From Ophioceras dolichostomum (taxonomy: Eukaryota; Ascomycota; Sordariomycetes; Magnaporthales; Ophioceraceae): a stretch of 64,000 nt of DNA. Location of the stretch: contig PYST01000022.1 of assembly GCA_003049485.1 (NCBI GenBank), forward strand, positions 124,001 to 188,000, written 5' to 3'. The first letter of the stretch is position 1. Each line of letters opens with the position of its first letter. Both the position numbers and the translations under genes were made by a program. A model generated the notes under the pieces. It saw only the letters and a program-made list of their open reading frames with translations. It was not told where the DNA came from and ran no database searches. Shown here one piece after another: positions 36,501-45,970 of the stretch.

Positions 36501-39500
36501 TCTCACCATCCCCATCATCACCGCCTTTGTCTCAAACAACGTGGGCATCCCTCGCATTGCAGTGCCACGCCTTTCACACCGCCACTCTACCCTTTCAGCA
36601 CGTGCCTTTGCGGGATATACAGAAGTGGTGCTCGGCCGGGAAGCCACTGTTCGACACGCTGTTCAGCTGCCAGCACGAGCCGCTGCCGAGTCCGGCGGGG
36701 GACGCGGGGCTGTGGACGGAAGTCGAGGAAGTGACGACCAGTGCGGCGGATTATCCGCTTGCGTTCGAAGCGACGTTGAGGAGGGACGGGAGGATGGAGC
36801 TTATGTTTGTTGCGCAGGCAGGCGTGGCTGATGAGGAGACGCTGGAGGGGATGTTGGATGGGTTTGAGGAGGCGATGGGGAGGATGGCGGCTGATTTGGA
36901 TGGTGCGGTGATGGTAGGCTCTGCGACTGCTGCTGCTTCTGCTACTGTTGGCGGCATTGATGGAATGGAGCAGTCCCAGAGTACAAGGAGCACCTTCAGG
37001 GGCCCGCCGCTAGCGCGCTCCTCGGTTAGTGCTGCCCGCGAAGAACAGTCAGACGATGCGACAGTGCCTGGCTTGTTTGAATGGACAGAGACAGCGCTCA
37101 TCCTGCGAGGGGAGATCGCTGCGCTCGCGGGCGTACTGGCCGATGCGGTGGCTGAGAACACGGGCTTGTTGGAGCTGGGCCTCGACAGCATCGACACGAT
37201 CAAGCTGGCGGCGCGACTGCGCAAGCGCGGCGTGCTCATCACAAACAGCCAGCTGGTCCGCGGCCAGACCATCCGACAGTTTGTGCAGATGGTGCGACGA
37301 GCTGATGATGGTGCAGCTGGGGGATCTGCCACCACTGCTGTTGGGTCAACGTCGGCTCATGCACAGCAACAACGGCAAGGAGGCCAATCACTCCTCGAAG
37401 AGGCCTCGGCTGCATTGGGGCGATACTTCTTCGAGCAGCAGGAGGACCCAGACCAGAACATTACCGCCACCACCGCCGCCGCCGCAATCACCACCGCGCC
37501 ACTACCCTTAGGTTGGAAGCCCGAGGAAGTCGAAGCCATCTTACCACCGACGCCGCTGCAGGACGCAATGGTGGCAGACATGGTGCGGTCCGGCTTCTGG
37601 CGGTATTTCAACCACGACGTAATGGAGCTCTCCGCAGACGTGGACGTCGCCAGGCTGCGGGTCGCGTGGGAGACCGTCGTCGCAAGCTCACCCATCCTCC
37701 GCACCGTGTTCGTGCAGGTCGAGGGCACCGAGTTCGACTTTGCGCATTGCCAGGTCGTGATCGCTGCCACAGCCATGGTATCGCCGTGGCGAGAGGTCAC
37801 CATACCACCGCCCAGCAGCGGCCACGACGGGAACGAGAACGACGGCGGCGATGTTGATGATAAAGCGGGCATCGCCGCCGAGATTGAGAACGTCCGTATC
37901 CGTGCAGAAGAAGCCGCCGGGGCCAGCGATATCTTCAACCTCACATTGCTACGCACAAGCGAAGAGGGAGAAGAAATTAGAGGGCAAGAGGGGAACGGGA
38001 AACAATACCTGATCCTCTCCACAGCCCACGCCCTCTACGATGGCTGGTCTCTCTCCCTCCTCCACGCCGACGTCCAAGCCGCCTACTTCGGAACGTATTC
38101 CTTCTCCTCTCCTCGTCCCTCGTACCTCTCCCACCTAGACCGTATCCTCCGCTCCTCCACGCCAGAAGCGCACGACTTCTGGGCCGACTCCCTCACGGGT
38201 GCGACGCCAACCGTACTTCGTCCGCGGTCTTCGCCGGCTATTCCAACTCCTCCTCCTCCTTCTTCCGACAGCGCCTCGGCCTCAGCCGCCAGCAGTCGTC
38301 GCGTCATCCACCGCCTCGAAACGCCTTCATCAACACCCCTGTCATCGCTAGCATCCCTCACCTGCCGCCTAGCAGTGTCCGCACAGGTCGTGGGACAGGT
38401 GTGCTTCGCCGCGGCGCTGAGCCGACGCGTGAGCGCGCTGGACGTGACGTTCGGGAGCGTGCTTTCTGGTCGCGACGGCGACGGCGAAGAAGAAGCGGAC
38501 CGGGTGGATCAGCTGCTCTTCCCTATCATGAACACGGTCGCCGTCCGCGCGGTGCTACACGGCTCCGTGGCGGAGCTTCTTAGGTACGCGCAGGAGAACG
38601 CAGGGGGTGTGAGGGAGTTTATGCATTTCCCGCTGAGGAAGGCTGTTAGGCTTGCTGGTGCTAGTGGTGGGGTTGGAGGGGGAGGGGGAGGATTGTTTAA
38701 TACGTTGTTTATTATGCAGAAGCGGATGCGGAATGAGGATGTTGGCGGCGAGGAAGATAGCGAGGGTGGTGATGGGGGAGAGAAGAAGCAGGCGCTGGGG
38801 CTCAGGTCCGTCGACGGCGATGCGGCGGTGGAGTATCCTCTCTGCGTCGAGATGGAGCTCGTTGGTGGTGACGGTGGTAATGGTGGTGGTCAGGCTCAAG
38901 TTGTGTGGCGCACGGCGTGCGACGACGCGTTCTTCAGTGAAGCTGACGCGAGGGAGCTACTACGGGACTTGGACACCGCGCTGGCGTTCCTGGTCGAGTC
39001 TTCGGCTGATGCCTCGATCCTCTCGTCGACTTCCTCTTCTGCGACGGGTGGAGAAGCGGTCTCGGTGTGCGGCCTCCCGCCGTTCAGGCCGAGGGGGGCT
39101 AGCCCGACTGCCACGGAGACGTCGGGGCCGGTCACGGAAGGGTCGACGCTTGTCAACGACTACTACGGTGATGGTAACAACGGTGAAGAGAAGTGGACGC
39201 CGCTGGAGGGGACGATCAGGGAGGTGCTGGCGGGCGCGAGTGGTGTGGACGTGAGCGTGGTGAAAAGGGCACATGGTCTGTACAACTTGGGTCTGGACTC
39301 TATCAGCGCGATCAAGGTGAGCGCGATGTTGAGGAGGAAGGGAGTCGAGCTGAAGGTGAGGGACTTGTTGAGGGCCGAGAGCGTGGTTGACATGGCCGCG
39401 TTTGCGTCAGAAGCGGAGGAAAGTAAGAATCAGAAGAAGAAGAAGGTGGTCGAGAAGGAGAAAGGGGACACGAGGGCCGAGGCTCAGAGGAGGGCTGATG

Positions 39501-41212
39501 AGATCGGGACGCCTGACGATACGCCCGCTTCGCTGGATTTGATACCGGAGCGGATCGATGCTCAGACGCTACTCCGGAACTCGGACGTTGACATGAAGGA
39601 GATCGAGGCTGTTTACCCAGCCAGCCCGACCCAGGTGCACTTGATCTCGGTCTGGCAGAACACGGAGGGGGAGGTGTTCTTCCCGACTTTCCGATACAAA
39701 GCCACAGGCAAAGCCACAGACAAAGCCACAGGGATCTCAGGTGCTAGCGTCGAGGTGGTCCGCTCGGCGTGGACAGCCCTTGTGCGAGAGATGCCGATCC
39801 TTAGAACGGCGTTCCTCGCCACCGGAAACAAGGCGATGCCTTTCCTCCAGATCGTTCTCAAGCCCGACGACGATGAGTACATCGCCGCTACATTCTGTGA
39901 CGCCACTGGGGATCACAGACAACTACGAAGCGATGGCGGCGAAGCCAGAAGCATAGGACGACGCAAGATCTCTTCAAGCCCTCTCGTGCGACTGACTGCC
40001 TCAACACCGACAACGACAGCCCACAATCGACTAGGTCAGGAGTGGTCGCTGGCGATGAAGATACACCACGCGCTCTACGACGGCTTCAGCCTCCCTTCGC
40101 TCATGGGCCGCCTTGAACAGCTCCTCACGCATGCTTGCGATAACGACATCAACAGCAAACGGCCAGGTCCCACAGGCGTCGGATCGCGCGGCTGGAAGAC
40201 CCTCCTCGCCACACGAGCGATTCCGGAGATGCAACAGAGCCGCGAGCAGTTCTGGACACGATACCTCCAAGGGGCCGTGCCGACGCCCTTCCATACCACC
40301 GCAGAGGCAACCACTGACGATGCCGCTCCTGCAACCACTACTCAGAGCGGCGGCCGAGTGGCCAAGTTCATCCCACATGCCATCCCAGACGTGTCCTCGC
40401 TCAAAGCCTTCGCCTCATCGCACGGCGTCAGCGTGCAGGCGTGCTTCCTCGCCGTCGTGGCGAGATTCTTAGCTGGCAACAACAGAGAGTCAGCAGCAGC
40501 AGCAGCACCGGTGGACGAGGTGGTCTTGGGCATCTACCTCGCGAACCGAGATGATACCGAAGAAGACAACGCACTTATGTACTACCCGGCGCTAGCGCTC
40601 GTACCGCTCAGGGTGCGCGGTCTGGCGGCCATGAGTGGAAGAGTTAGAGGCATCGCAGAGACGGCGGGCGAGATCCAGAGGGACATCAGGGAGATTTCGA
40701 GCGAGGGCCGCCGCTCGGCCGTAGGGCTTTGGGAGATCGAGAGGGGGACGGGCGTGAGGATTAACTGCTTTGTCAACTTCTTGAGCATCCCTGCATTGGT
40801 GCCCGGTTTTGCTGGTGATGATGGAGGGGGGAATGCACAGGGTCCTACGGTGAGAGTACTGCAGCAGGCGTACGACGCCTCAACACCGGTACAAAAAGAG
40901 GACATGGCTACGGTCGAGGGTCCGCACCCCGGGGAGTTCCCGTGGATGCAGCCGAACTGTGTTGCCGATGCCTTCCCGGTGAGTGACTTGTCTCTTTTCG
41001 CTTTGTACTTTTGGCCCCCTTTTTTCGCACCCATGCTAACTAGGTACTAATCGATGACAAAATAGGATGCTGTTGATGTTGAAGCTGCCCTGAACGCACA
41101 CGGCGGGCTGGACATTGGCGTCTTCGGCCCTAAGAGTACGCTGCATGGAGAAGACGAGGCCGGGACTGTTATTGACGCGCTTGTGAGCCTGGTAGCAGAT
41201 TGGATAGAGTAG
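24586..41212 (+). CDS. sidC: Ferrichrome-type siderophore nonribosomal peptide synthetase (SidC/NPS2 family)
   Basis: Three exons, 24586-25739, 25840-40978 and 41066-41212, give about 5,479 aa; the introns are 100 and 87 nt with GTGAGT donors. The first splice falls just after YGPTEATIH of the first adenylation domain, and the last adds 48 C-terminal residues. Domain order is A1-T1-C1, A2-T2-C2, T3-C3, A3-T4-C4, T5-C5, T6-C6. The phosphopantetheine serines are at about 666, 1816, 2407, 3526, 4168 and 4872, each in a G-x-D-S context. SidC-type enzymes assemble three acyl-hydroxyornithines and three small amino acids (Gly/Ala/Ser) into cyclic ferrichromes; the terminal T-C repeats are thought to act iteratively. 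The lack of a terminal thioesterase fits fungal closure by the last C domain. The product is predicted to be a ferricrocin-like intracellular siderophore, inferred from the family. It is longer than typical homologues (about 4,700-4,800 aa) because of the extra T-C unit and low-complexity linkers. Confidence 0.96.
24640..28300 (+). other. NRPS module 1: A1-T1-C1
   Basis: A1 spans about residues 30-610, with LSYEELH (66), MYTSGSTGTPKG (233), FDVSVFEIF, MYGPTEATIH (376), YRTGDKARLRPDG (486), GQVKLRGQRIELGEVE (509) and LPSGKVDRKRL (597). T1 has VGMDSILAIR with Ser at about 666. C1 runs from VVPCTPLQEAM (about 761) past HHALYDG (885-891). A1 is interrupted by intron 1 and contains a Pro-rich and an Asp/Gln-rich insert. 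Confidence 0.9.
28330..31690 (+). other. NRPS module 2: A2-T2-C2
   Basis: A2 spans about residues 1220-1750, with TYRELNSL (1252), VYTSGTTGVPKG (1382), FDVSVFEIFF, GYGPSETTNIC (1514), DDQVKVRGQRVELREI (1629) and ASGKVDKDRF (1740). T2 has LGLDSISAI with Ser at about 1816. C2 starts at VLPCTPLQEAM (about 1904) and has HHALYDG at 2035-2041. All core motifs look intact, so the module should be active. Confidence 0.9.
31780..33480 (+). other. NRPS unit 3: T3-C3 without an adenylation domain
   Basis: After C2 a linker of fewer than 100 residues leads directly to T3 (LGLDSISAV, Ser about 2407) and C3 (VLPCTPLQHGM about 2490; HHALYDA 2623-2629). No A-domain motif lies between C2 and T3, so this unit must be loaded by another A domain, be skipped, or be inactive. 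C3 has alanine in place of the last glycine of HHxxxDG. Confidence 0.88.
33500..36890 (+). other. NRPS module 4: A3-T4-C4
   Basis: A3 spans about residues 2940-3460, with TYKELDEN (2975), LYTSGTTGTPKG (3102), FDVSVLEQYWSW, AYGPTEATIG (3238) and DDQVKLRGQRLEIGEI (3348). A variant A10 motif (SSNNKAEVKEL) keeps the lysine but not the preceding glycine. T4 has LGIDSISVL with Ser about 3526. C4 starts at IAPCSALQAGM (about 3620) and carries FHGLYDA at 3770-3776. In this family the last A domain usually activates acyl-hydroxyornithine; that is inferred here. Confidence 0.88.
37070..39010 (+). other. NRPS unit 5: T5-C5
   Basis: T5 has LGLDSIDTI with Ser about 4168. C5 runs from ILPPTPLQDAM (about 4285) and has AHALYDG at 4447-4453, where the first histidine is replaced by alanine but the catalytic second histidine remains. 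Several Gly/Glu/Asp-rich inserts lengthen the domain. This is one of the two A-less T-C repeats that end SidC-type enzymes. Confidence 0.88.
39180..41212 (+). other. NRPS unit 6: terminal T6-C6
   Basis: T6 has LGLDSISAI with Ser about 4872, followed by a Lys/Glu-rich linker. C6 starts at VYPASPTQVHL (about 4976), contains a short in-frame 12-nt tandem repeat (KATG/KATD/KATG) and has HHALYDG at 5127-5133. The last exon (41066-41212) completes the C-terminus. The terminal C domain probably closes the ring. Confidence 0.88.
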
Positions 41213-41473
41213 AGCGGTGGCATGTTCAAAGCAAGGGGGATGATGATCTTTTCCTGCTTCGTGTCAGGGCTGGGGAGAGGAGCTTTTCTACATGGTGCGG
41301 CTTTAGATGCTCTTGTTTGGTTGCCTGTTGGTTTTGAAGGCGTTTTGGTATCTGTTCGGTACTACTTTTTCTTTCCGTTGTTTTCATCAAGCCACTCTCG
41401 TCTCCTTGGCGCCGTCTATTACGAAACATGTGAGCAACAAGTACGAGTATCTTGGTACCATGTGCATACGCAC

Positions 41474-43107
41474 TCAGAAAATTTCGTACAGCTCCATCTT
41501 TCCATCCAGGGCCCCGTTCCAGAACACGCCCTGCGGATCCCAGATCTCCTTGACCTCCTTCAGGGTGGCAAGGCCCTCGCTCGTGTAGATTGCAGCCACC
41601 GGTGTCCCTACCCTGACGTTGTTCGGGAACGCAGCATCATCAATCCCCGCCGCGCGGTCGGCACTGCGCGTCATATCGATGAACTCCTTCCCGAACCGCA
41701 CGGCTGCCTCGGCCTTTTCGCCCTCTGACACCCCCCACACCAGCAGCTGGATGAGAGCCTTCCTGTCGCGGCGAGAGTATGCGGTCTTCCGCCCTTGCGG
41801 ATCCGCAGCCATCGCAGCCCGAACCGACAAGTTGTATGCCATCATGACGATGATCTTCTTTGCTTCCTCGGCTCCAAGCCCGCCGTCCTCATCCCAGATC
41901 TTCAGCCAGCTCTTACCAGCCGCAGCAAGGGACTCCTGCGGCAGCTCCTTCAGCATGGTGTTGAAGATGTCCTTGTGGCCCTCCACGTCCCGACGGAACA
42001 TCATGTCCGTGCGGTCGTTCATCCTCCCGAACGGCTGCGCGTCCACGTGGACCACCAGAGCGCGTTTCCTCACGTCGTCAGTAAGCAGCGCCGAGTAAAC
42101 GCGCTCTGCATCCTCCCGCGGACCCAAAAACTCGCCCCCGACCATGATCATCGGCGTTCCCGCCACCCCCGGAGGCATCATCGGCGGCGCAGCCATAAGC
42201 GCGACGTGCACGCTCGCGCGGGGGTCCGCATCGGGGATGCACCGCGCGGCCTCGGCGAGCTCGAGTGCGAAGTCGAGCTCGGTCGCCGCCGGGAACATGG
42301 CCGCGACGCTGACGACCTTGTCGCCCTCGCCCAGCCCCAGGGCGGAGACCCGGTAGAGGCGCAGGGTCAGGGACGTGACGGCCACGAGGCCCGCGCCGGC
42401 ACCGCGCAGTTGGCGGAACAACCGCGCCTCGTCGCCGGTGGAGGACTCCGAGAGGTCCAGGACGACGCCGGAGGCGGTGACGACGCGGAAAGACACGACG
42501 CTGTCGCAGCCGAAGCCGTTGCGAGAGAGGAAGTGGTTCAGGCCGCCGCCGAGGACGGACCCGACGACTCCGACGAGATTCGCTGCCCAGGCTATTTACG
42601 GGTTAGGGAGAGAGAGGGAGGTCGCTGATGAGTGAAGTGTGACTTGGTTCTCTGGTGTTGTTGCAGCCGGGAGAGAGCCCAGGACGCGATGACCAACTAC
42701 TACTGCTGGAAGCCGCTGCTTGACTTACTGGCGTAGAATCCGAGTGGTGTGATGGCGGCCACCACCTCTCGCCAGATGGCGGCCCCTCCGACCGTGACCG
42801 TCTCAGCCACTTCATCAACCCGGACGCCGTTCAACCTGCAGAGGTCCAGATACAACGTCTTACCGTCGATGACGACGTTGCTGCCGACCGAGCCGCCGGC
42901 GGGGATGACCTTGAGACCGCGTTCCGCCGCAACGCGAATGGCTGCGACGACGTCGGCCTCGTTCTGGGGCACGGCTATCACCGCGGGGTGGCGGGAGTGG
43001 GAGAGCTGCCAGAGGCGCTTGTTGAGCACCTGCTCGATCGGCGTGCTCGGGTCCGGGATGGTGACCTCGCAGGTCGGGGGGAACGCGTCCTTGAGACTTG
43101 CCGTCAT
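41474..43107 (-). CDS. FAD-linked oxidoreductase (FAD-binding PCMH/BBE type)
   Basis: Two exons, 43107-42729 and 42591-41474, with a 137-nt intron (GTAAGTC donor, AAATAG acceptor), give 498 aa. Residues about 35-220 form the PCMH-type FAD-binding fold: HPAVIAVPQNEADVVAAIRVA, IPAGGSVGSN, VTVGGAAIWREV, GVVGSVLGGGLNHFL and SFRVVTASGVVLDL. The C-terminal DPQGVFWNG matches the berberine-bridge-like end. The usual covalent-flavin histidine (GGH) and cysteine positions are not seen, so FAD is probably bound non-covalently or through another residue. There is no signal peptide, so it is likely cytosolic. It is convergent with the NRPS, whose stop codon lies only 261 bp away, so it could belong to the siderophore locus, but its substrate is unknown. 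Confidence 0.9.
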
Positions 43108-43262
43108 GGTGTCGTTGGCCACTGCAGCGTGCGGGCGAGGTGTCGATCTGTCGATGTGCTTTGATGATGATGACGATGCTCGATACAAGGACACAGTACA
43201 TGTCCCTCACGTCCTGGGAAGCGGACAGCCAGCTCCTAATATATGCATTTCCGTTACATGTG

Positions 43263-43278
43263 TAGGTGTCTACACCTA
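43263..43278. repeat. Short inverted repeat TAGGTGT-CT-ACACCTA
   Basis: Seven-base arms separated by two bases, 156 bp upstream of the FAD oxidoreductase start codon. It could be a binding site for a dimeric regulator; there is no direct evidence of function. Confidence 0.5.
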
Positions 43279-43561
43279 GGCAGAGGATCCTGAGGATCCC
43301 TACCTACGGATGATTCCGTCCACGATTCGCCTCGGGTTTCAGCCCCTGACTCAGGCTCGATCCGATGGGAGTCGGGAGGATGGAGAGGCTATTCCTGAGC
43401 TTGTCAGGACCTACATAGTGCATAGTGCTGACCGTGGAGGCGCAAAGCTCAGTGCCCAATCAGAATCGGCGTTTAGTCTCCGAGCATCTGGGGTGAAAGT
43501 CTCCGGTCTCCATCAGACGGCTTACATCAACCGAAACAGGTTCGGATAGTTCACTGACTAG

Positions 43562-43585
43562 CACCAGCACCAGCACCAGCACCAG
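43562..43585. repeat. CACCAG hexanucleotide repeat, 4 copies
   Basis: Four exact CACCAG units, preceded and followed by partial copies, in non-coding DNA. Confidence 0.85.
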
Positions 43586-44154
43586 CAGCCCTAACCGTCT
43601 CCCAACTCTACAGGGGAGCAGATAGGGGCCACGTATGGCGGGTGCCCCAAGGCGGAAGGTGTAGAAATTGGTAGCGATCCTCTAACTGAAATCAGTTTTA
43701 CAGCTTCGTTCTCGTCTGTGCGTTTTTTTCACTCTTTACGCAGACATCCTAGTTCGGCCCCTGCTCATCTATCTCATCTGTTGCTTTACAACATCACTGC
43801 GGCCTTTTTTTTACTCAGATGGCGCTTGCACGAAGCTTTGTATCAGGGTCATTGAGGGGAAACTGTGGCTGATTATCGATGTCCTTTCGCCTGGGTGATG
43901 ACATGTGGGGGTGCAGATGCAGGTCATCGATATGCGGAATCCCCTTTATATAATTCCACCTCGACCTATGAAAGAGCAGCTCACTACTAAGGTCCCAGTT
44001 GCCCGCTGCCCACTGCCCTGCGAGGACCTGAGCCAGAGACACCCCAGTAGCGAGACGGCTCCAGCACCCACTTATACCTGCCTTTCCTGAGGTCTCTTTG
44101 CTTTAATTACGATCCAATAGCTCTGACTACACCTCCCCTGATGCTGTGGCGGGC

Positions 44155-44900
44155 CTACACCGCCACACACCTCCCACCATCTCTTATACACCCCACCGGA
44201 CATGGCCTACTCTCGTCATACTGCCAAGCGAAATACCCATCTGTCTCCGCCGTCAACACCTCGCCTATAAGCGCCGTCTGCATGCCCAGCCCCGAGCTCC
44301 GCTCGAACACCTCCCTGCTCCCGATTCCGATCCCATGCCCGCCAGCGCCTCGACGCTGGTCCCGTGCACGACCTCCCTGAACCCGGCCCACCGGATCGCG
44401 GACGCGCACATGGTACACGGCTCCGCGTTCGTGTACAGCGTCAGGTCGCGGAACGCACGCCGCGCCTCCGCAGGAGACAGAGAGTAGGGCGGCTGTTGCA
44501 GGACGGAGGAGCAGGCGGATATGGCGGCTATCTCGCCGTGGCGGGTTGGGTCACCCGTGGGCGAGATGCTGTTTACGGCGGAGCAGATCAGGGTCCCGCC
44601 GTTGGAGAGGGTGGTGGCGTTGGCGGAAGAGGCGGTGTGGTTGACGATCACGGTCGCGAAGGCTGCGAAGGGACACGGCGAGGGGGCGAGTTCGGCTATC
44701 GCGGCGTTGGCGCGGCGCATCCAGTGTTCTCGCACGCTGAGGGGGATAGTGGTGGTCGTGGTGGCGCTGTTGTCGTCGAGCGGTAGGACGAGCGCGTGCT
44801 GATGATGGTCATCGTGGTGGTTTGGGTGCGCTGTTGGGTGCGCTGTTGGCTGTGTGACTAGTAATAGAGAGGCCGGGATGAATGAAAGAGGAGGCCACAT
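44155..44900 (-). CDS. Secreted cytidine/deoxycytidylate deaminase-like protein with apparent frameshift
   Basis: One exon starts at the ATG at 44900; the frame is open further upstream but an ATG with a signal peptide fits best (MWPPLSFIPASLLLVTQ). A His-rich propeptide-like stretch follows. The zinc-deaminase motifs are present: HGEIAAI (zinc histidine and catalytic glutamate; the family usually has HAE) and PCTMCASAI (PCxxC). The frame then runs through REVVHGTSVEALAG, but the expected continuation (REVFERSSGLGMQTALIGEVL, ending PCPVGC and CVAV) lies in another frame from about 44342 to the stop at 44155. No intron fits between the two blocks, so one base (or a number equal to 1 modulo 3) seems to be missing near 44330-44345. 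Read literally, the protein ends at 44265 with a short aberrant tail (211 aa). It is either a recent pseudogene or a sequence error. Substrate unknown. Confidence 0.75.
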
Positions 44901-45970
44901 TTTTGACAGCGATCTGGTTTCCGCGGTGCTGTGTGTTTGAGGTTGCGAATGACTGCTGAGCAGGTAGGTAGGTAGGTACATGAGTCCGGAGAAGACTGAG
45001 AAGAGGGGTCGTCCGCTGGGGCCCTTTTTATGCAAAAAGGCTCGCACATGTACCTACCTACTCACCAACCACACGCTACCGAGAGGCTCGGTGACGTACG
45101 ACAAGCTTGCTGCCGCACAACGTGAGAATGCCACTTATCAGCGGAGCCGCCGTGTGGAGGTCACTGGTTCCGTGCAACCGGGTCACAACCCCGATCTCCG
45201 ACGAAGGGCTGCCGACTGGGGCCGACGCGACAATAACTATTAAGGCGGGGACTTACCGTGCCCCTCTATCGCATCTTAATAACTCCAATATGAACACACA
45301 GCTTCTATAACATTCTCAGGACTCGGTTCAGGGTTATCACTATTCCGTCTGGTGGTTATAATGACAGTTTCTGTTGGTTGGTTACAACAACTGGGCCCCG
45401 GTCTTCGCCTACCCGCCGACCACTTGCTGATATAAAACGCTAGAAACGCCGGATGAGAAAGCCATAACTCGCAAGCAAGTTTGCTTCTCACAGCAGTCGC
45501 GCCCACAGGCGAAGAACCAAGGGCGGGCGGTCTCCGATCCAAATACTTATGGATGATTTTTGACCCAATTTCAATATTGAATGAAATGGAGGCCAAGTCC
45601 CTAGAAAGATACAAGCTCTCGACACCAGGCGGGGCTGCGATATGTTGCCCAGCTCTGGTCGCGATAGATTTAGGAAGATGACACTAAGATCCAAGGCAGA
45701 TAGTAATTTGGTTTGAATTTCCGAAATTTCCATCGCCTCCTTCATGTATTTCTCAGGCGCGCAAGCAAATTCATTCAGCGAAAATGGGAGTCGAAAGCAA
45801 GCGCCGCTCGCCTCACACCCTCTATCCAGTGCCCGAAGTGACCGACTGATGCGATCCAAGTCTGGTCTTTCTCGGTAGTCTTTCGTCTAGTTGTAGAGGA
45901 CAACCATATCATGCCCGGCAGAGAACCGTAAAGTTCAACTCTTCAACGACATTGCTTCCTCCCTCTCTTG
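44901..45970. other. Intergenic region between deaminase and peptidase genes
   Basis: The promoter and leader of the deaminase gene (with an inverted repeat at 44968-45061) and the 3' flank of the peptidase gene. No further coding region was recognised. Confidence 0.6.
44968..45061. repeat. 15-bp perfect inverted repeat in the deaminase leader
   Basis: Left arm GTAGGTAGGTACATG at 44968-44982 and right arm CATGTACCTACCTAC at 45047-45061 are exact reverse complements separated by 64 bases. The structure lies 70-160 bp upstream of the deaminase start codon and could form a hairpin in the transcript or bind a dimeric factor. Confidence 0.7.

Larger units (their letters stand above)
43108..44154. 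other. Intergenic region between oxidoreductase and deaminase genes
   Basis: Promoter side of the FAD oxidoreductase and 3' flank of the deaminase gene. It holds a short hairpin (TAGGTGT / ACACCTA, 43263-43278), a doubled GGATCC (43286-43300) and four CACCAG units at 43562-43585. No gene was recognised. Confidence 0.6.
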
